In this document: piece after piece, positions 4,399 to 6,249 of the stretch
Layout: the number at the start of each line of letters is the position of its first letter
How positions within the stretch are numbered: position 1 is the first letter of the stretch
Source of the DNA: Oscillospiraceae bacterium
GTDB taxonomy: Bacteria; Bacillota_A; Clostridia; Oscillospirales; Oscillospiraceae
Length of the DNA stretch: 6,249 nt
Reading direction: 5' to 3'
Assembly: GCA_017415945.1 (NCBI GenBank)
Contig: JAFQDR010000059.1
Location: 1 to 6,249, forward strand
The notes under the pieces: model-generated
The model's database searches: none
What the model saw: only the letters and a program-made list of their open reading frames with translations
Told to the model about the DNA's origin: nothing
Program-made: the position numbers and the translations under genes

Positions 4399-5106
4399 AT
4401 GAAGCAGTTTATCATTTTGATGGGCAATTACGGCAGCGGAAAGACGGAACTGGCTATGGAGTTTGCGCTGGCATCTTCCAATCCCGCTAAGACCCTGCTG
4501 ATCGATTTGGACATGGTCAACACCTATTTCCGTCTCAGCGACCGCAAGTCCCTGTTCGAAGAGGCGGGGATCCGTCTCATCACCCCCAACTTTGCAAGCT
4601 CACATGTGGAAATGCTGACGGTGCCTGCGGAGATCGCCGCGGCCTTTGCTATGGATTGGGAGCGTGTGATCATCGATTTGGGGGGCGATGCAGGTGCGGC
4701 GGCACTGGGGCAGTATAAGCCCAAGCTGCTGCAGGCACAGCGGGACGGCGCGGACATTCGGCTGTACAACGTCATCAACACCAACCGCCCCATGGCAGGC
4801 ACGCCCCAAAAGCTCATTCGCTTGATGCGGGACATGGAGCGCAAGGCCAGATGGAGCTGCACGGGGCTCATTAACAACACCAATATGTCCTACGAGACCA
4901 CAGCAGCGGATTTGGAATCGGGCTACGAAATCATCCGCAAAGCTGCCGAGGAAACGGGGCTGCCTGTGGTGCATACAAGCGGCACAAGAGAGGTGCTGGA
5001 TGCCTTCCTGCAAACCGACCACGACCCCAAGTTCGTAGGCGAACCCCTCTATTTAAATAAACGAATGCACCGAGACTGGGAAACCCTAACCAAAAAGGGA
5101 GTCTGA
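4399..5106 (+). CDS. P-loop ATPase (MinD/ParA-like) upstream of 2-oxoacid:ferredoxin oxidoreductase genes
   Basis: 235 aa, cytoplasmic. The Walker A motif GNYGSGKTE lies at 9-17 (K15, T16) right after a hydrophobic strand (FIILM). LLIDLDMVNTYFR (33-45) resembles the A'/switch I strand of the MinD/ParA/CobQ class. VIIDLGGD (90-97) is the Walker B/switch II strand. INTNRP (about 126-131) and GLINNTNMS (about 155-163) look like the guanine/adenine-specifying strands of this fold. Ser14-type deviant lysine is absent, so it is not a classical deviant-Walker ParA. The C-terminus (YLNKRMHRDWETLTKKGV) is basic. It reads toward the ferredoxin and VorB/KorA-like genes, separated by a repeat-filled gap of 345 nt. 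From memory, similar ATPases precede such oxidoreductase genes in other Clostridia. A role in cluster or cofactor delivery, or in enzyme activation, is inference only. Confidence 0.85.
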   Translation: MKQFIILMGNYGSGKTELAMEFALASSNPAKTLLIDLDMVNTYFRLSDRKSLFEEAGIRLITPNFASSHVEMLTVPAEIAAAFAMDWERVIIDLGGDAGAAALGQYKPKLLQAQRDGADIRLYNVINTNRPMAGTPQKLIRLMRDMERKARWSCTGLINNTNMSYETTAADLESGYEIIRKAAEETGLPVVHTSGTREVLDAFLQTDHDPKFVGEPLYLNKRMHRDWETLTKKGV

Positions 5107-5451
5107 CGGATGGTGCAATCGCTGCTGCATCTGCGGACTTACTCCATCGTAGGGAGCGTCGTCCTCGACGCTCCGTGACACAGTTGGACAATGCCTATGG
5201 ACGGGAAAGCGCAGAGTGTTTGGCTGCGGAAGAAACGGAGCGTCGGGGACGACGCTCCCTACGAGTCGGATGGTAATAGCTGCGTTGTTGACTGCGGTCC
5301 GTTGAGGGCGAAGGTTCCTACGGTGCGGAATATTTTGCGGCGGAAGCAAGGGGCTGCCCTACGAGTGCATTCGTCCCCACAATGGCATAATAATTTAATA
5401 TACTATATGATGGATCAACCTAAATGTCTTATGAAGAAATGAGGTAGAAAC
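5107..5451 (+). other. Repeat-filled gap between the ATPase and ferredoxin genes
   Basis: 345 nt without a credible gene. Besides the head-to-head palindromes (5147-5264), it has an 8-nt direct repeat CGGATGGT at 5107-5114 and 5267-5274 whose following bases are also alike (GCTGC, then CTGCGG). A collapsed third repeat at 5340-5366 reads GCGGAAG, CAAGGGGCTG, then CCCTACGAGT; both ends match 5226-5232 and 5257-5266 but the central palindrome is missing. The last ~70 nt turn AT-rich and could hold a weak promoter (CATAAT at 5386-5391 preceded by TGG, or TATACT at 5399-5404), with no clear -35. Open frames here run through the repeats and have no ribosome site. Confidence 0.6.
5147..5264. repeat. 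Head-to-head pair of REP-like palindromes
   Basis: A 30-nt arm (5147-5176) recurs as its reverse complement at 5235-5264 with a single difference. Each arm is itself a hairpin: GGAGCGTCG-N4-CGACGCTCC, with loop TCCT in the first and GGGA in the second, flanked on the outer side by CGTAG. The 58-nt spacer between the arms is not repeated. The unit can form either two small hairpins or one long cruciform. The layout resembles bacterial REP doublets; no transposase is nearby. Confidence 0.8.
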
Positions 5452-5661
5452 ATGGTCAAATTCACTGTCAGGGATGAGCTCTGCAAAGGCTGCGAGCTCT
5501 GCGTGAGGGCTTGTCCGAAAAAGTTGCTGCAGCTTTCTCCCGATAAGCTCAACGAAAAAGGCTATCACCCCGTGATGATCACCGATGAGGAGGCCTGTGT
5601 GGCTTGCGGTGCCTGTTTCCGCACCTGTCCCGATACGGTCATCACCATCGTGAAGGAATAA
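5452..5661 (+). CDS. 2-oxoacid:ferredoxin oxidoreductase delta subunit, 2[4Fe-4S] ferredoxin (VorD/KorD-like)
   Basis: 69 aa, the electron-carrying subunit of a 2-oxoacid:ferredoxin oxidoreductase, taking electrons released on oxidative decarboxylation and passing them to soluble ferredoxin. Two complete cluster motifs are visible: C11-x2-C14-x2-C17-x3-C21-P and C49-x2-C52-x2-C55-x3-C59-P. By the usual bacterial ferredoxin pattern the fourth ligand of each cluster comes from the other motif (C21 and C59). A spacer with GYHPVMI separates them, as in KorD/VorD delta subunits, and the length is normal for this class. GAGGT (5441-5445) lies 6 nt before the ATG. The alpha-subunit gene starts 12 nt after its stop with an overlapping ribosome site, so the two are co-transcribed. 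A stand-alone ferredoxin is less likely given that neighbour. Whether the complex uses branched-chain 2-oxoacids or 2-oxoglutarate cannot be decided here. Confidence 0.92.
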   Translation: MVKFTVRDELCKGCELCVRACPKKLLQLSPDKLNEKGYHPVMITDEEACVACGACFRTCPDTVITIVKE

Positions 5662-5673
5662 GGAGGGACTGAT

Positions 5674-6249
5674 ATGGCGAAAAAGCTTATGAAGGGCAGC
5701 GAAGCCATTGCGGAAGCTGCCATCCGAAACGGTTGCCGCTATTTCTTCGGCTACCCCATTACCCCCCAGACCGAGATCCCCGAATACTTCTCCGAACGTA
5801 TGTTTGAGGAAGAGGTACAGGGCTGCTTCCTGCAGGCGGAAAGCGAAATTGCTGCTGTGAACATGGTCTACGGCGCAGCTGCCACCGGTGTCCGCGCCAT
5901 GACCTCCTCCTCCAGCCCCGGCATCTCCCTAAAGCAGGAAGGTATTTCCTCCCTGTGTGCCGCGGAACTGCCTTGCCTCATCGTCAACGTTATGCGCGGG
6001 GGCCCGGGCATCGGCTCCATTCAGGCGGGTCAGGGGGACTACTTCCAAGCAGTAAAGGGCGGCGGTCACGGGGACTACAACGTGATCACCTTCGCGCCTT
6101 CCTCTGTGCAGGAGACAATTGACTGCATCGGTCAGGCATTCCCACTGGCGGAAAAGTGGCGTATGCCCGTTCTCATTTGCGCAGACGGCATCATCGCACA
6201 GATGATGGAACCCGTAGAGCTGCCCGACATGATCGACTACAAGGTTGAC
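5674..6249 (+). CDS. vorB: 2-oxoacid:ferredoxin oxidoreductase alpha subunit (VorB/KorA-like), 3' end beyond the window
   Basis: 192 codons are open to the window edge; the family is normally about 350 aa, so roughly the last 45% is missing. The product carries the pyrimidine-side thiamine diphosphate domain of a CoA-dependent 2-oxoacid (branched-chain or 2-oxoglutarate) oxidoreductase. [15 protein letters not shown] (24-38) is the hallmark YPITP segment. [16 protein letters not shown] (54-69) holds the conserved acidic residue near the cofactor. [14 protein letters not shown] (77-90), [11 protein letters not shown] and GGGHGDYN follow in the usual order. AGGAGGG (5661-5667) overlaps the stop of the ferredoxin gene and sits 6 nt before the ATG. 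The VorB name is preferred by overall resemblance, but KorA is a close alternative. A beta (thiamine diphosphate) and a gamma subunit gene are expected next, outside the window. Confidence 0.93.
   Translation, partial: MAKKLMKGSEAIAEAAIRNGCRYFFGYPITPQTEIPEYFSERMFEEEVQGCFLQAESEIAAVNMVYGAAATGVRAMTSSSSPGISLKQEGISSLCAAELPCLIVNVMRGGPGIGSIQAGQGDYFQAVKGGGHGDYNVITFAPSSVQETIDCIGQAFPLAEKWRMPVLICADGIIAQMMEPVELPDMIDYKVD

Noticed and set aside
5107..5380. CRISPR array
   Set aside because: Only two strong copies in inverted orientation with a single spacer and self-palindromic units; no regular direct-repeat spacing.
5191..5442. 83-codon plus-strand frame in the repeat gap
   Set aside because: Its middle is the palindromic repeat and its collapsed copy; no ribosome site and no motif.

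Overview
The window looks like chromosomal DNA from an anaerobic, gut-type Bacillota (Clostridia, probably near Oscillospiraceae). This rests on a 2-oxoacid:ferredoxin oxidoreductase operon, clostridial-style GGAGG ribosome sites, strong intrinsic terminators, tRNA genes with encoded CCA, GC-rich genes separated by AT-rich control regions, and intergenic palindromes of a kind I recall from such genomes (recall, not searched). No taxonomic search was possible.

Region 1 (1-900) is an RNA region. Two divergent serine tRNA genes, tRNA-Ser(UGA) on the minus strand (315-406) and tRNA-Ser(GCU) on the plus strand (582-673), share one intergenic space with a good promoter for each. Downstream of each tRNA and its hairpin lies a short non-coding element. 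Both elements begin with the same 25-nt block (23/25 identical, carrying an antisense T-arm) and end with a copy of the 3' end of the adjacent tRNA, followed by a second terminator. This is the most unusual signal in the window.

Region 2 (901-4040) holds three genes that look monocistronic, each with its own promoter and terminator: an unrecognised three-helix membrane protein (953-1819), a two-part nitroreductase-like flavoprotein (1914-2720) and an M20-type metallopeptidase (2870-4006). Their promoters carry a TGn extended -10 and sit directly after the preceding terminator. A palindromic repeat lies between the second and third genes.

Region 3 (4041-6249) starts with an AT-rich control region containing mirrored ACACC/GGTGT boxes and a consensus-like promoter. 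It leads into a P-loop ATPase of the MinD/ParA type (4399-5106), a 345-nt gap with a head-to-head pair of palindromic repeats, a two-cluster ferredoxin (5452-5661, VorD/KorD-like) and the start of the alpha subunit VorB/KorA (5674 to the window end). The ferredoxin and alpha subunit should form, with beta and gamma subunits expected beyond the window, an enzyme that oxidatively decarboxylates 2-oxoacids to acyl-CoA and reduces ferredoxin. The ATPase is probably an accessory factor, but its role is inferred only from its position.
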